Notes under the pieces: generated by a model
Databases searched by the model: none
What the model was told of the DNA's origin: nothing
The model's input: the letters and a program-made list of their open reading frames with translations, nothing else
Part shown: in pieces, positions 1 through 7,865 of the stretch
Numbering within the stretch: the first letter of the stretch is position 1
Layout of the letters: every line of letters begins with the position of its first letter
Assembly (NCBI GenBank): GCA_946624065.1
Contig: CAMORT010000040.1
Location: 1 to 22,016, forward strand
Length of the DNA stretch: 22,016 nucleotides
From: F23-D06 sp002392325
GTDB taxonomy: Bacteria; Bacteroidota; Bacteroidia; Bacteroidales; WCHB1-69
Direction of reading: 5' to 3'
Translations under genes and position numbers: made by a program

Positions 1-71
1 GTTGATGTGCAGGACTTTAACCACTGTTTCACCAACTACTTTTGTCTATTATACCCGAATATGTGGAAAAT
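1..71. other. Left edge with no assignable gene
   Basis: No recognisable coding sequence lies between the window edge and the terminator. Plus frame 2 is open from the edge to a TAA at 71-73 at the foot of the terminator, so this could be the tail of a plus-strand gene, but the 23 predicted residues match no family I know. All minus frames are closed by stops. The role is undetermined. Confidence 0.3.
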
Positions 72-101
72 AAAAAAAGCCGCTGAAAAGCGGCTTTTTT
101 T
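72..101 (-). terminator. Bidirectional rho-independent terminator after rpmA
   Basis: An inverted repeat has arms 72-84 and 89-101. A six-base GC-rich core (GCCGCT/AGCGGC) is extended by seven A:T pairs on each side, with a four-base GAAA loop on the plus strand. Both strands therefore carry a hairpin followed by a T run. It lies 38 bases past the rpmA stop on the minus strand, so it should end the rplU-rpmA transcript, and it can also stop transcription entering from the left on the plus strand. Confidence 0.88.
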
Positions 102-139
102 AAAATCAAACATTATGAACAAAATATCATAGAGTTCTG

Positions 140-400
140 TTACTCCTGAACAGGGGTTACAGACACGTATGATCTATCCTTGTAGGTTTTCTTGAAGCTA
201 ACGATACCGTCAACCAATGCGAACAAGGTGTGGTCTTTACCCATACCCACATTTTGGCCAGGGTTGTGAACCGTACCTCTTTGGCGTACGATGATGTTAC
301 CGGCTTTGGCGAATTGACCGCCAAAAATTTTCAAACCTAATCTCTTGCTATGTGATTCGCGGCCGTTCTGTGAACTACCGACACCTTTTTTATGTGCCAT
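140..400 (-). CDS. rpmA: 50S ribosomal protein L27
   Basis: An 86-residue bL27 protein of the large ribosomal subunit, whose N-terminal tail reaches the peptidyl transferase centre. The start reads MAHKKGVGSSQNGRES, the diagnostic L27 N-terminus, and the GNIIVRQRGT and GMGKDHTLFALVDG segments are family hallmarks. Length matches the usual 85 or so residues. There is no N-terminal extension that would need proteolytic removal, unlike in Firmicutes. It lies 30 bases after rplU on the same strand, the conserved L21-L27 order, and is followed by a hairpin terminator. Translation starts at the ATG at 398-400. Confidence 0.97.
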   Translation of the reverse strand: MAHKKGVGSSQNGRESHSKRLGLKIFGGQFAKAGNIIVRQRGTVHNPGQNVGMGKDHTLFALVDGIVSFKKTYKDRSYVSVTPVQE

Positions 401-430
401 AACTTATAGTTTTTTTTCGTTAATAATCAA

Positions 431-742
431 TTATAAAGCGATGTCATCAATTTTGATGGAGGTCAGGAACTGGCGGTGTCCGTTCAGTTTCTGATAACCT
501 TTTCTTCTTTTCTTCTTGAAAACAAGAACTTTGTCACCCTTGAGGTGTTTGAGAACGGTAGCGGTAACGGAAGCACCGTCAACGGTGGGAGTACCAACTT
601 TTACAGAACCGTCGTTGTCAATCAATAATACACGGTCGAACTTGACCTGGGATCCTTCTTCAGCCTGAAGGCGTTGAACATAGACTCTGCGGTCTTTTTC
701 AATCTTGAACTGTTGCCCGGCTATTTCTACAATTGCGTACAT
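431..742 (-). CDS. rplU: 50S ribosomal protein L21
   Basis: A 103-residue bL21 protein, which binds 23S rRNA in the large subunit. It begins MYAIVEIAGQQFKIEKDRRVYV, matching the family start closely, and contains the KVLVFKKKRRKGYQKLNGHRQ basic rRNA-binding segment near the C-terminus. Length equals that of the E. coli protein. It is the first gene of the two-gene rplU-rpmA operon. A Bacteroidota-type -7 box lies about 36 bases upstream of the ATG. Confidence 0.97.
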   Translation of the reverse strand: MYAIVEIAGQQFKIEKDRRVYVQRLQAEEGSQVKFDRVLLIDNDGSVKVGTPTVDGASVTATVLKHLKGDKVLVFKKKRRKGYQKLNGHRQFLTSIKIDDIAL

Positions 743-874
743 TTTTTTGTGTTTTTAGTTTTACTTTTTTGGGGCGGCAAAAATAGAAAAAATATTTAAT
801 TCTGGCACTATTATTGCAATTTTTTTTGCACTTATTCGTTATTAATGCGCTTTTCACTATAAAATAATAAAGTT
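743..874. other. Divergent intergenic region rplU/htrA
   Basis: An A+T-rich 132-base gap between the divergent rplU and htrA genes. It contains the rplU -7 box at 778-785. For htrA, a TATAAAAT-like string at 858-865 is present but no exact TAnnTTTG box at a usable distance. No small open frame or hairpin of note is seen. Confidence 0.5.
778..785 (-). promoter_or_regulatory. Promoter -7 box for rplU-rpmA
   Basis: Read on the minus strand this is TATTTTTG, an exact match to the Bacteroidota TAnnTTTG box. It sits 36 bases upstream of the rplU start, leaving a leader of about 30 bases. No clear TTTG is seen at the -33 position, so the call rests on the -7 box and its placement. Confidence 0.55.
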
Positions 875-1984
875 ATGAGAGCAAAGATTATTATTAACTG
901 TTTGTTAATCAGTTGTTTGAGTTTTCTTTTCCCATGCCAGCCGATTCATGCCCAATCGGCGACCAAAGGCATGAATTATGTTGATTTGACCACAGCCGCG
1001 GAGAAATCTGTCAATGCTGTCGTGTATATTAAGACGGAATTTACGCAGAAAAATTCCGTTTGGGATGATTTTTTTGGTGGTACAATATGGGAGAACCTGT
1101 TCGGTTCGGCCCCCAGCATGTATCCGGTGCAGGCCGCCGGCTCTGGTGTGATTGTGTCGCCCGATGGGTATATTGTCACCAACAACCATGTGGTGGAGGA
1201 TGCTGTGAAAGCCACGATCACGCTGAACGACAAGCGCGAGTTCAACGGTACCATTGTGGGCACAGACCCGAGTGCTGACTTGGCGCTCATCAAAATAGAC
1301 GCTGAGGATTTGCCTTATCTTACTTTTGCCAATTCCGACTCTGTGAAAATAGGGGAGTGGGTGCTGGCCGTGGGCAACCCCATGAACCTGACCTCTACGG
1401 TCACAGCAGGCATCATCAGCGCCAAGGCGCGCCAGCTTGACCTTTCCTCACGCCGTCATCCCACGGAGGAAACCTATTTGCAGACCGATGCGGCGGTGAA
1501 CTCCGGCAATAGCGGCGGCGCCCTGGTCAACGCCGCTGGCAAACTGGTGGGCATCAACACCGCTATCGCCTCGGGCAACGGCTTCTATACGGGCTATTCG
1601 TTCGCCATTCCTTCCAATATTGTGAAAAAGATCTATTTTGATTTGAAAGAGTATGGTAAGGTGCAACAGGCCTTTTTGGGCATCTCCATCGCCGAGTTGA
1701 ACGCCTCCTTGGCCGAAGAATATGGCCTGGATGATGTAAAAGGCGTATATGTGGCTGAGGTACAGGAAGATGGTGCCGCCGCCAAGAACGGGTTCCAGGA
1801 AGGTGATGTGATTACCCATATTGACAAAATGTCAGTCAACAGTCTCGCTGAAGTGCGCGGCGTGCTCAAAACCAAGTCGCCCGGCGACAAAGTGCAGGTA
1901 AATATCGTCCGGAACAAGGAAAAAATCACCAAAAATGTAACTTTATTGAATAATGAAGGTACAACGGATATTGTTAGGAATTGA
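875..1984 (+). CDS. htrA: HtrA/DegP-like serine protease with a single PDZ domain
   Basis: A periplasmic trypsin-like protease/chaperone of the S1C family that degrades misfolded envelope proteins. Residues 1-27 form a signal peptide ending at an AQS site. The catalytic triad is visible as H105 in VTNNHVVEDA, D135 in SADLALIKID and S213 in NSGNSGGAL. One PDZ domain covers about residues 266-357, starting at AFLGISIAEL. Bacteroidota Do-type proteases usually run to about 500 residues with two PDZ domains. This one is 369 residues and stops a few residues after the first PDZ, in the linker to a second. The stop codon is the first unit of a degenerate 7-base repeat at 1982-2030, which suggests a shortened 3' end. 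A genuinely DegS-like one-PDZ architecture is the alternative. The start is the ATG directly before the signal peptide. Confidence 0.9.
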   Translation: MRAKIIINCLLISCLSFLFPCQPIHAQSATKGMNYVDLTTAAEKSVNAVVYIKTEFTQKNSVWDDFFGGTIWENLFGSAPSMYPVQAAGSGVIVSPDGYIVTNNHVVEDAVKATITLNDKREFNGTIVGTDPSADLALIKIDAEDLPYLTFANSDSVKIGEWVLAVGNPMNLTSTVTAGIISAKARQLDLSSRRHPTEETYLQTDAAVNSGNSGGALVNAAGKLVGINTAIASGNGFYTGYSFAIPSNIVKKIYFDLKEYGKVQQAFLGISIAELNASLAEEYGLDDVKGVYVAEVQEDGAAAKNGFQEGDVITHIDKMSVNSLAEVRGVLKTKSPGDKVQVNIVRNKEKITKNVTLLNNEGTTDIVRN

Positions 1985-2030
1985 GATGTGAGAGGTGAGA
2001 CGTGGGATTGGAGACTTAAGATGTAAGACG
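1982..2030 (+). repeat. Degenerate 7-base purine-rich tandem array at the htrA stop
   Basis: Seven consecutive 7-base units fill these 49 bases, with a consensus close to TGAGACG. The first unit, TGAGATG, supplies the htrA TGA stop and the last is TAAGACG. Units differ by one to three substitutions but the period holds exactly. No coding frame continues through it. Related purine-rich arrays occur at three other gene ends in the window. Confidence 0.75.
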
Positions 2031-2080
2031 AATACCCAACATTTTACTTTATAGCATATAAATATTTTACAACTTAATAT

Positions 2081-2941
2081 ATGAGACAATTAAAAATTTC
2101 AAAATCCATTACCAATCGTGATTCGGCATCTTTGGACCGATATCTGGCCGACATTGGTAAGGAAAGCATGATCAGTGCCGAAGAGGAAGTGGAGCTGGCC
2201 CGTAAGATCAAGGCCGGCGACGAAGAGGCGTTGAACAAACTGACTACCACGAACTTGCGTTTTGTGGTTTCTGTGGCAAAACAATATCAGAATCAAGGTA
2301 TCAGCCTTCAAGACCTGATCAACGAGGGCAATGTGGGTTTGATTAAGGCGGCCAAGCGTTTTGATGAGACGCGTGGTTTCAAATTCATCTCCTACGCTGT
2401 GTGGTGGATCCGCCAATCCATTCTGCAGGCCATCGCCGACCAGTCGCGTATTGTGCGTCTGCCTTTGAACCAGGTGGGTGTCATCAACAAGATCAAGAAG
2501 GAAACCGCCCGTTTGGAGCAGCAGCTCAAGCGTATGCCTACCACCGAAGAAATAGCCGAAGCTATTGATATGCCGGTTTATAAGGTGTCGGAAATCATGA
2601 AGATGAACAACCACCCGCAGTCCATCGACTCTCCGATTTCCCCCAACGAGGAAACCCGTTTCGTGGACATCTTTGTGCACGACAACGATGAGGATACCGA
2701 CAAGATTCTGATGAACGAGTCGCTTTCTTCCGAGATTCACGATGTGCTGAAGACGCTTCCCGAGAAGGAACGCGAGGTGCTGAAACTCTTCTACGGCATT
2801 GACACCACGCATGAGCACACCTTGGATGAGATCGGTGACCGCATGGAACTTTCCCGTGAGCGTGTGCGCCAGATCAAGGAGCGTGCCCTGAAGCGTTTGC
2901 GCCAGAACGGAAAGAATAAGAATTTAAAGAGTTACCTATAG
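2081..2941 (+). CDS. rpoD: Primary RNA polymerase sigma factor RpoD/SigA
   Basis: A 286-residue housekeeping sigma-70 of the short Bacteroidota type, which lacks the long acidic region 1.1. The start MRQLKISKSITNRDSASL is typical of the group. Region 1.2 is near residues 14-45. Region 2 includes NLRFVVSVAKQYQNQG, the DLINEGNVGLIKAAKRFD core-binding segment and the FKFISYAVWWIRQSI -10 recognition helix. Region 3 spans roughly 130-200. Region 4 ends in the helix-turn-helix HTLDEIGDRMELSRERVRQI near residues 245-265. It recognises the TAnnTTTG-type promoters seen in this window. The 96-base gap upstream holds the htrA 3' repeat; I see no exact TAnnTTTG box there. gldD follows after 18 bases. Confidence 0.96.
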   Translation: MRQLKISKSITNRDSASLDRYLADIGKESMISAEEEVELARKIKAGDEEALNKLTTTNLRFVVSVAKQYQNQGISLQDLINEGNVGLIKAAKRFDETRGFKFISYAVWWIRQSILQAIADQSRIVRLPLNQVGVINKIKKETARLEQQLKRMPTTEEIAEAIDMPVYKVSEIMKMNNHPQSIDSPISPNEETRFVDIFVHDNDEDTDKILMNESLSSEIHDVLKTLPEKEREVLKLFYGIDTTHEHTLDEIGDRMELSRERVRQIKERALKRLRQNGKNKNLKSYL

Positions 2942-2959
2942 AATAGATTTACATCTTTC

Positions 2960-3562
2960 ATGAAATCCACCTCCCGATTGGTTTTGGGATTAGGCATTTG
3001 GCTGGTTTCCCTGCTGATTCTGTCATCCTGTGGCGGAAGGCGTAATGTGGAAACGCCAAAACCCGTTGCCTATTTCCGCATCGACCTGCCCGAGCACCAA
3101 TACCGGCAGGTGGATACGCTTTTGCCGTTCACCTTCGAACAGTCGGAGGCGGCACAACTTTCCATCCGACCCCAAAAAGACGGTTCATACTGGGTGGATG
3201 TGGATTATCCCACGCTGAATGCGACATTCAAGATCACCTATTTTCCTGTTCCCCGTCCCGATTCGTTGCGCAGTCTGATGGTGCACGAGGAGAAGATGGT
3301 GAAATTCCACTACCAGAAAGCGGACGATGTGGAGTATTCGGTGATTCATGATCCGGAGTCACGCCTGTGGGGCCAGATTTATGACATCGCGGGACGCGAG
3401 GTGGCCACCCCCCTCATGTTCTGGATGACCGACAGCACACGCCAGTTCCTCCGCTCCACGCTCTATTTCAATTTCACCCCCAACAACGATTCGCTGGAGC
3501 CGGTAATCCAATACCTTAGGGAAGATGCGCTTCATTTGATAAACACCTTTCAATGGAAATAA
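2960..3562 (+). CDS. gldD: Gliding-motility-type lipoprotein GldD
   Basis: A 200-residue outer-envelope lipoprotein of the GldD family, which is needed for gliding in Flavobacterium and is linked to the T9SS machinery; many non-gliding Bacteroidota keep it. Residues 1-23 are a hydrophobic signal with the lipobox LSSC, lipidated at C24. The family signature follows: PKPVAYFRIDLPEHQYRQVD, then PFTFEQSEAAQLS. Later residues such as WGQIYDIAGREVATPLMFW and FLRSTLYFNFTPNNDSLEPV are typical of the C-terminal half. It lies 18 bases after rpoD and 8 bases before the next secreted protein gene, so co-transcription is likely. The function outside gliding species is inferred. Confidence 0.85.
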   Translation: MKSTSRLVLGLGIWLVSLLILSSCGGRRNVETPKPVAYFRIDLPEHQYRQVDTLLPFTFEQSEAAQLSIRPQKDGSYWVDVDYPTLNATFKITYFPVPRPDSLRSLMVHEEKMVKFHYQKADDVEYSVIHDPESRLWGQIYDIAGREVATPLMFWMTDSTRQFLRSTLYFNFTPNNDSLEPVIQYLREDALHLINTFQWK

Positions 3563-3570
3563 AATATCGT

Positions 3571-4857
3571 ATGAAACGACTTGACCTTTTCTTATGGCTG
3601 TTATTATGGATGGTGCTGGACCAAGCGTCCGCACAGGATACCCTGAAGATGATGCAGTACAATCTGATGTACTATACCAATAATTCCGGGGTGTCCGACT
3701 GTAATGCCGTTACCAATAGTCTGGACAGCAAGGACGAGAATCTGCGTACCATTTTCCATTATGTGAAACCCGATGTGTTCTGCGTGTGCGAATTGGGGAG
3801 CAATAACACATACGCCGACCGGTTGCTGAACAATGTCATCAATACCAATGGCGTAAGTGGTTATGCCCATGGCCCCCTGACCAATTATTCGGGCGGCACC
3901 ATTGCCAATATGATTTTTTACGACACGCATAAGTTGTCTCTATACAAACATTATTATGTGACGACTTCTTATCGGGATATCAACGGATATAAGATGTATT
4001 ACAACTCCACCGGATTGGCACAAGGCGATACGGTGTTTATCACATTTTGGATTATGCACCTGAAGGCCGGCAGTTCGGATGCCAACGCGCAGTCGCGCCA
4101 TTTGCAGACACAGAAACTGATGAACAAGTTGGTTTCACTTGGGTCACCGGGCAACAATGTGGTGTCAGGCGACTTTAATGTGTATAGCGCTTCGGAACCC
4201 GCCTATCAGGAACTGGTTGACTACTCCAACAGCTTGTACCGTTTTTATGATCCCATTGACCGCCCTGGGAACTGGAACAACAATGCGGCGTTTGCGGATA
4301 TCCATACCCAGTCCACGCACAGCACCAATTATGACAACGAGTGTTTTTCCTCCGGCGGTTTGGACGACCGTTTCGACATCATTTTAGTGTCCCCGTATGT
4401 GTTTTATGGCAGTGACCGTGTGCATGTGCTTCCGGAGACATACCATGCCCTTGGACAGGATGGGCATCATTACAACAATTCCATCAATTCTCCGCAGAAT
4501 CAGGCGATTCCGCAAAATGTGGCCAATGCCCTTTTCAACCAGTCGGACCACCTGCCGGTCATTACGGAGTTTTTGATTGACGCGCAGGTTGGTGTGACAC
4601 AATACCATCGCGATTTTATGCTCAAAGTGGCCAACCCGGTCCGCGACAACCTCACCGTCTTCATGCAGAACGAGGAGCCCGACCAATATCGGTTTGAGAT
4701 ATACTCCATCGACGGCCGGCTTTTGGATGTCTTTGAAGAATCACTGGATGCCGATGCGCATACGCTCAATCATGCGTTTTCCTATCCTAAAGGAATCTAC
4801 CTCTTGAAAGTGTCTAACTCCAAGGGACAGAATCAGGTGGTGAAACTGGTGCGATAA
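3571..4857 (+). CDS. Secreted endonuclease/exonuclease/phosphatase-fold protein with T9SS tail
   Basis: A 428-residue predicted extracellular hydrolase of the EEP (DNase I-like) superfamily. After a signal peptide of about 22 residues ending in ASAQ, the fold motifs appear in order: MMQYNLMYY, a metal-binding Glu at about 74 in FCVCELG, WIMHLKAG, SGDFNVYS (200-203), LDDRFDIILVS (265-269) and the C-terminal SDHLPVITEF (325-329). From about residue 350 a type A T9SS sorting domain follows (FMLKVANPVRDNLTV to VVKLVR), so it should be exported across the outer membrane. Substrate is unknown: nucleic acid, phosphoinositide-like or another phosphoester. An in-frame ATG at 3553 overlaps gldD; I chose 3571 because it lies just before the basic n-region MKR. 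The stop overlaps the next start as TAATG. Confidence 0.85.
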   Translation: MKRLDLFLWLLLWMVLDQASAQDTLKMMQYNLMYYTNNSGVSDCNAVTNSLDSKDENLRTIFHYVKPDVFCVCELGSNNTYADRLLNNVINTNGVSGYAHGPLTNYSGGTIANMIFYDTHKLSLYKHYYVTTSYRDINGYKMYYNSTGLAQGDTVFITFWIMHLKAGSSDANAQSRHLQTQKLMNKLVSLGSPGNNVVSGDFNVYSASEPAYQELVDYSNSLYRFYDPIDRPGNWNNNAAFADIHTQSTHSTNYDNECFSSGGLDDRFDIILVSPYVFYGSDRVHVLPETYHALGQDGHHYNNSINSPQNQAIPQNVANALFNQSDHLPVITEFLIDAQVGVTQYHRDFMLKVANPVRDNLTVFMQNEEPDQYRFEIYSIDGRLLDVFEESLDADAHTLNHAFSYPKGIYLLKVSNSKGQNQVVKLVR

Positions 4858-7424
4858 TGAAAAACAGGGCCGTTTTCCTGCTCTTTTTTGCGTTGCTTTT
4901 CGGGCAACTTTCGGCCCAAGTGCTTACAGGTAAGGTTTTTACTATAAATGAGAAAGGGAACAAGGTGCCTGCGTATATGGCACGGCTCCAATGGAAGAAC
5001 ACCGATGTGGGAACCTATTCGGAAGCGGACGGCTCGTACCGGCTGCTATTTGCCAATACCGATACGCTGATTATTTCCTACTCTTTGTATAATCCTGATA
5101 CTCTGATTGTTAATAGAAAAAAGAAACAATTGGATATAGTGGTTAACCGCTCAAGGGAACTGCAAGAGGTGGTGGTTACCCGACGAAAGAAACCGAAATA
5201 TGTCCGCAAGGGCAATCCTGCCGTCGAACTGGTGGAAAAAGTGATTGGAAACAAGGACAAATACCGTTTTGAGGCGGCTGATTTTTATCATGCCAAGAAA
5301 TATACGAAGATGGTCATCACCTTCGGACGGTTTGACATGGATTTTCAGAAAAACAGTTTCAACCAGCAGTTCGCCTTTTTGGAGAAATACATCGACACCA
5401 TTCCAGACGATACCGTGCCTGTGCTCACGATTGCGTTGCGGGAGAATCTTTCCGATTATTACTATCAAAAGTCGCCCCGCAGGAATGTGGAGTATGTGAC
5501 CGCCAAACGGATGCAGGGCATTGGAGAGGTTTTGGAGGAGGAAGGCGGCGGCACCAACCTGGATGCCATGTTTGCGGAAGTCAATATCTTCGACAATGAT
5601 ATTGAATTGATGCTCAATAAGTTCGTTAGTCCTTTGTCCTCCACCATAGCCACCTTGTATTACCACTATTTCATTACCGACACGGTTGAGATAGACAGTG
5701 TCTCCTGCATTGAACTCTCTTTTGCGCCGGTGAACAGCCGTTCGTTCGGGTTTACAGGGCGCTTGTATGTGGTGAACGACAGCACATATGCCCTGAAGAA
5801 ATACGCCATCAATGTGCCGATAGACATCAATATGAATTTTGTACGACAACTCATTGTGGAGCAGGATTTTATGAAGACAGACAGCGGTTTGTGGGTGCCT
5901 GGTGAAGAGCAAACATTCGCCTCTTTTTCTTTGATTAAGCGGAAAAAAATGCGGCAGTTGTATGTGCGCCAGAATACTATATGGTACCAGCATGAGTTTG
6001 GTGTGGGATTACCCGATTCGCTGTCGGCTGGGTTGTCTGATAATAATGTGCTGTATGCCAATGTGTTGAAATACAAGCAGTGGCAATGGCGGAAGATGAG
6101 GCCGCAACCATTGACTGCCAAGGAGGCGTTTATAGACAGTCTTTCGGCCGAATTGCGTCGTTTGCCATTTTTCAAAGCGTTGGAAAAGACGGCGGAGATT
6201 CTCACTACTGGGTATATTGCCACTGAAAAAGAGCGTAAGAGCAGCCGATTTGACATTGGTCCGGTGTATGATTTTATCAGTTACAATCCGACGGAGGGTG
6301 TCCGGTTGCGCTTTGGGGGAATGACCACCGCCAAGTTGCATAACCGTTGGTTTATGAACGGTTATCTTGCTTTTGGACTTAATGATCAGCGGATGAAGTA
6401 CGGGATTACGGTGACGCACAGTTTTGTGGCGAAGGAGCGTCATGTGAACGAGCACCCGCATCACGCTTTGTCGCTCAGTGCCAGCTACGATATGGAGTTG
6501 CCTGGGCGGAGTTACGGTTACATGGACCGCGACAACATTTTCCAGTCCTATTCTGCGGGCGATCCGGAACTTTCGGCCCAGTATGTGCGACGGTTCAAGT
6601 TGCGGTATGTGAAAGAGTGGCCATTCCGGTTGAGTGTGGACACATGGCTACAGTACGAGGACAACGAGGCGGCGGGCACGCTGGCGTACTGGCGGGTGAA
6701 CAGCGACGGGACAGCCACGCGGGTGCGATCCTTCACCAATATGGAGTGGGGTTTGAAACTCCGCTGGGCACCGGGCGAGCGTGTCTATAACAGTCAGACG
6801 GGCAAGGACAACAATCTGTTGAAACTCTCCAAGAACGCGCCGGTGCTCTCACTCACGCACACATTGGGATTTTTGGATCTGAAGAACATATTCAACCGCA
6901 CGGACTTCTCGGTGGAGAAGCGTTTCTGGCTTTCCGCCTTCGGTCATATTGATGCGGAGGTGCAAGCGGGCATTGTGTGGAACGCGGCGCCGTTCACCAA
7001 ACTGTATGTGCCGTCGAGCAACCAGTCTATCTTCCTTACGCCCAATGTTTTCTGTTTGATGAAACCCATGGAATTCATCATGGACAAGTATGTGGGGCTT
7101 TATGCCACATACTATCTGAAGGGGTGGATTTTCAACCGCATTCCGCTTTGGAACAAGTTGAACTTGCGCGAGGTGCTCTCGTTCAGCGGGGTGTATGGCG
7201 GGCTTTCGGCCAAGAACATCCCCGGTCCTGCCAGTCCCGGACTCTATCTGCTTCCGGACGGTTGCGGGCCCTTGGGCAAAATGCCCTACATGGAAATCAC
7301 CGCCGGCATTGAGAACATCTTTGAAGTTCTCCGTATCGACTATGTGCGCCGCCTCACCTACGCCAAGGATTTGAAGGGGTGGGCCAAGAATGGGATAAGG
7401 ATTTCGATGCGGATTTCGTTTTAA
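4857..7424 (+). CDS. DUF5686 outer-membrane protein with carboxypeptidase-like regulatory domain
   Basis: An 855-residue predicted outer-membrane protein. Residues 1-20 form a signal peptide ending SAQ. Residues about 22-110 form a carboxypeptidase-D-regulatory-like beta-sandwich (VLTGKVFTINEKGNKVPAYM, then ADGSYRLLF, ending RELQEVVVTRRKK). The rest resembles DUF5686: a middle region (NPAVELVEKVIGNKDKYR) followed by alternating hydrophobic strands and a terminal aromatic (RISMRISF), as in beta-barrel proteins. It resembles a TonB-dependent receptor at its N-terminus but I see no plug domain, so nutrient uptake should not be assumed. Its ATG overlaps the TAA of the EEP gene by one base (TAATG), so translation is probably coupled. 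Molecular function is unknown. Confidence 0.85.
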   Translation: MKNRAVFLLFFALLFGQLSAQVLTGKVFTINEKGNKVPAYMARLQWKNTDVGTYSEADGSYRLLFANTDTLIISYSLYNPDTLIVNRKKKQLDIVVNRSRELQEVVVTRRKKPKYVRKGNPAVELVEKVIGNKDKYRFEAADFYHAKKYTKMVITFGRFDMDFQKNSFNQQFAFLEKYIDTIPDDTVPVLTIALRENLSDYYYQKSPRRNVEYVTAKRMQGIGEVLEEEGGGTNLDAMFAEVNIFDNDIELMLNKFVSPLSSTIATLYYHYFITDTVEIDSVSCIELSFAPVNSRSFGFTGRLYVVNDSTYALKKYAINVPIDINMNFVRQLIVEQDFMKTDSGLWVPGEEQTFASFSLIKRKKMRQLYVRQNTIWYQHEFGVGLPDSLSAGLSDNNVLYANVLKYKQWQWRKMRPQPLTAKEAFIDSLSAELRRLPFFKALEKTAEILTTGYIATEKERKSSRFDIGPVYDFISYNPTEGVRLRFGGMTTAKLHNRWFMNGYLAFGLNDQRMKYGITVTHSFVAKERHVNEHPHHALSLSASYDMELPGRSYGYMDRDNIFQSYSAGDPELSAQYVRRFKLRYVKEWPFRLSVDTWLQYEDNEAAGTLAYWRVNSDGTATRVRSFTNMEWGLKLRWAPGERVYNSQTGKDNNLLKLSKNAPVLSLTHTLGFLDLKNIFNRTDFSVEKRFWLSAFGHIDAEVQAGIVWNAAPFTKLYVPSSNQSIFLTPNVFCLMKPMEFIMDKYVGLYATYYLKGWIFNRIPLWNKLNLREVLSFSGVYGGLSAKNIPGPASPGLYLLPDGCGPLGKMPYMEITAGIENIFEVLRIDYVRRLTYAKDLKGWAKNGIRISMRISF

Positions 7425-7446
7425 TCTAAAAAAAAGTATATCTTTG
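7414..7446 (+). promoter_or_regulatory. Bacteroidota promoter for the DksA-like gene and lspA
   Basis: TATCTTTG at 7439-7446 matches the TAnnTTTG -7 box exactly. TTTC at 7414-7417 is one base off the TTTG -33 box, with a 21-base spacer in the normal range. The start codon follows 28 bases later at 7475. The -33 part lies in the last codons of the DUF5686 gene. This is the best-formed promoter in the window. Confidence 0.7.
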
Positions 7447-7474
7447 CGGCATATTAACATAAAATTATTTGATT

Positions 7475-7861
7475 ATGGCAGCACAAGTTGTAAACCGCTA
7501 TTCGGATGAGGATTTGGCGGAATTCAAAGAATTGATAGAAAAGAAGATAGCTGATGCTAGAAAGGCCATGGAAGTGTATCAGGAGGCGTATAGCGGTGCC
7601 GGCAACGACACCATGGACACCGCCCCCACCTTCAAGAATCTGGAAGACGGCAACCAGGTGCTTTCCAAAGAGGAAAACAGCCGCCTCGCCGGCAGACTCG
7701 ACAAGTACATCGCCAACTTGGAGGCCGCCCTCGTGCGCATCGAGAACAAGACCTACGGCGTTGACCGCATCACAGGCAAACTGATCCCCAAAGAACGCCT
7801 CAGAATCGTTCCCCACGCCACCCTCGACGTGGAGTCAAAACTGAACGAAAAAAAGAAATAA
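7475..7861 (+). CDS. DksA/TraR-family protein lacking zinc-finger cysteines
   Basis: A 128-residue TraR/DksA-like protein. In proteobacteria such proteins bind the RNA polymerase secondary channel and adjust transcription with ppGpp. An N-terminal coiled-coil-like helical region (residues about 10-90, rich in E, K and A) contains AYSGAGNDTMDTAPTFKN. A C-terminal segment, YGVDRITGKLIPKERLRIVPHATL (about 94-117), is the remnant of the zinc-finger region. The protein contains no cysteine at all, so zinc cannot be bound in the DksA manner. Bacteroidota members often have reduced cysteines at the GxCRxTGKLIPKERL site; here the position is D. I chose ATG 7475 over an in-frame TTG two codons upstream. 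lspA starts 4 bases after its stop, an order often seen in the phylum. Confidence 0.85.
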   Translation: MAAQVVNRYSDEDLAEFKELIEKKIADARKAMEVYQEAYSGAGNDTMDTAPTFKNLEDGNQVLSKEENSRLAGRLDKYIANLEAALVRIENKTYGVDRITGKLIPKERLRIVPHATLDVESKLNEKKK

Positions 7862-7865
7862 GGCG

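Noticed and set aside
37..44. TACTTTTG, a TAnnTTTG promoter box on the plus strand near the left edge
   Set aside because: It points into a terminator and convergent rpmA with no gene to serve. It is probably a chance match.
5151..5993. A 280-codon minus-strand open frame opposite the DUF5686 gene
   Set aside because: Antisense to a conserved frame with a signal peptide and beta-barrel pattern; composition is typical of a shadow frame.
4857..7424. Idea that the DUF5686 protein is a SusC-like TonB-dependent receptor
   Set aside because: Only the N-terminal carboxypeptidase-regulatory-like domain is shared. No plug domain or adjacent SusD-like gene is present.
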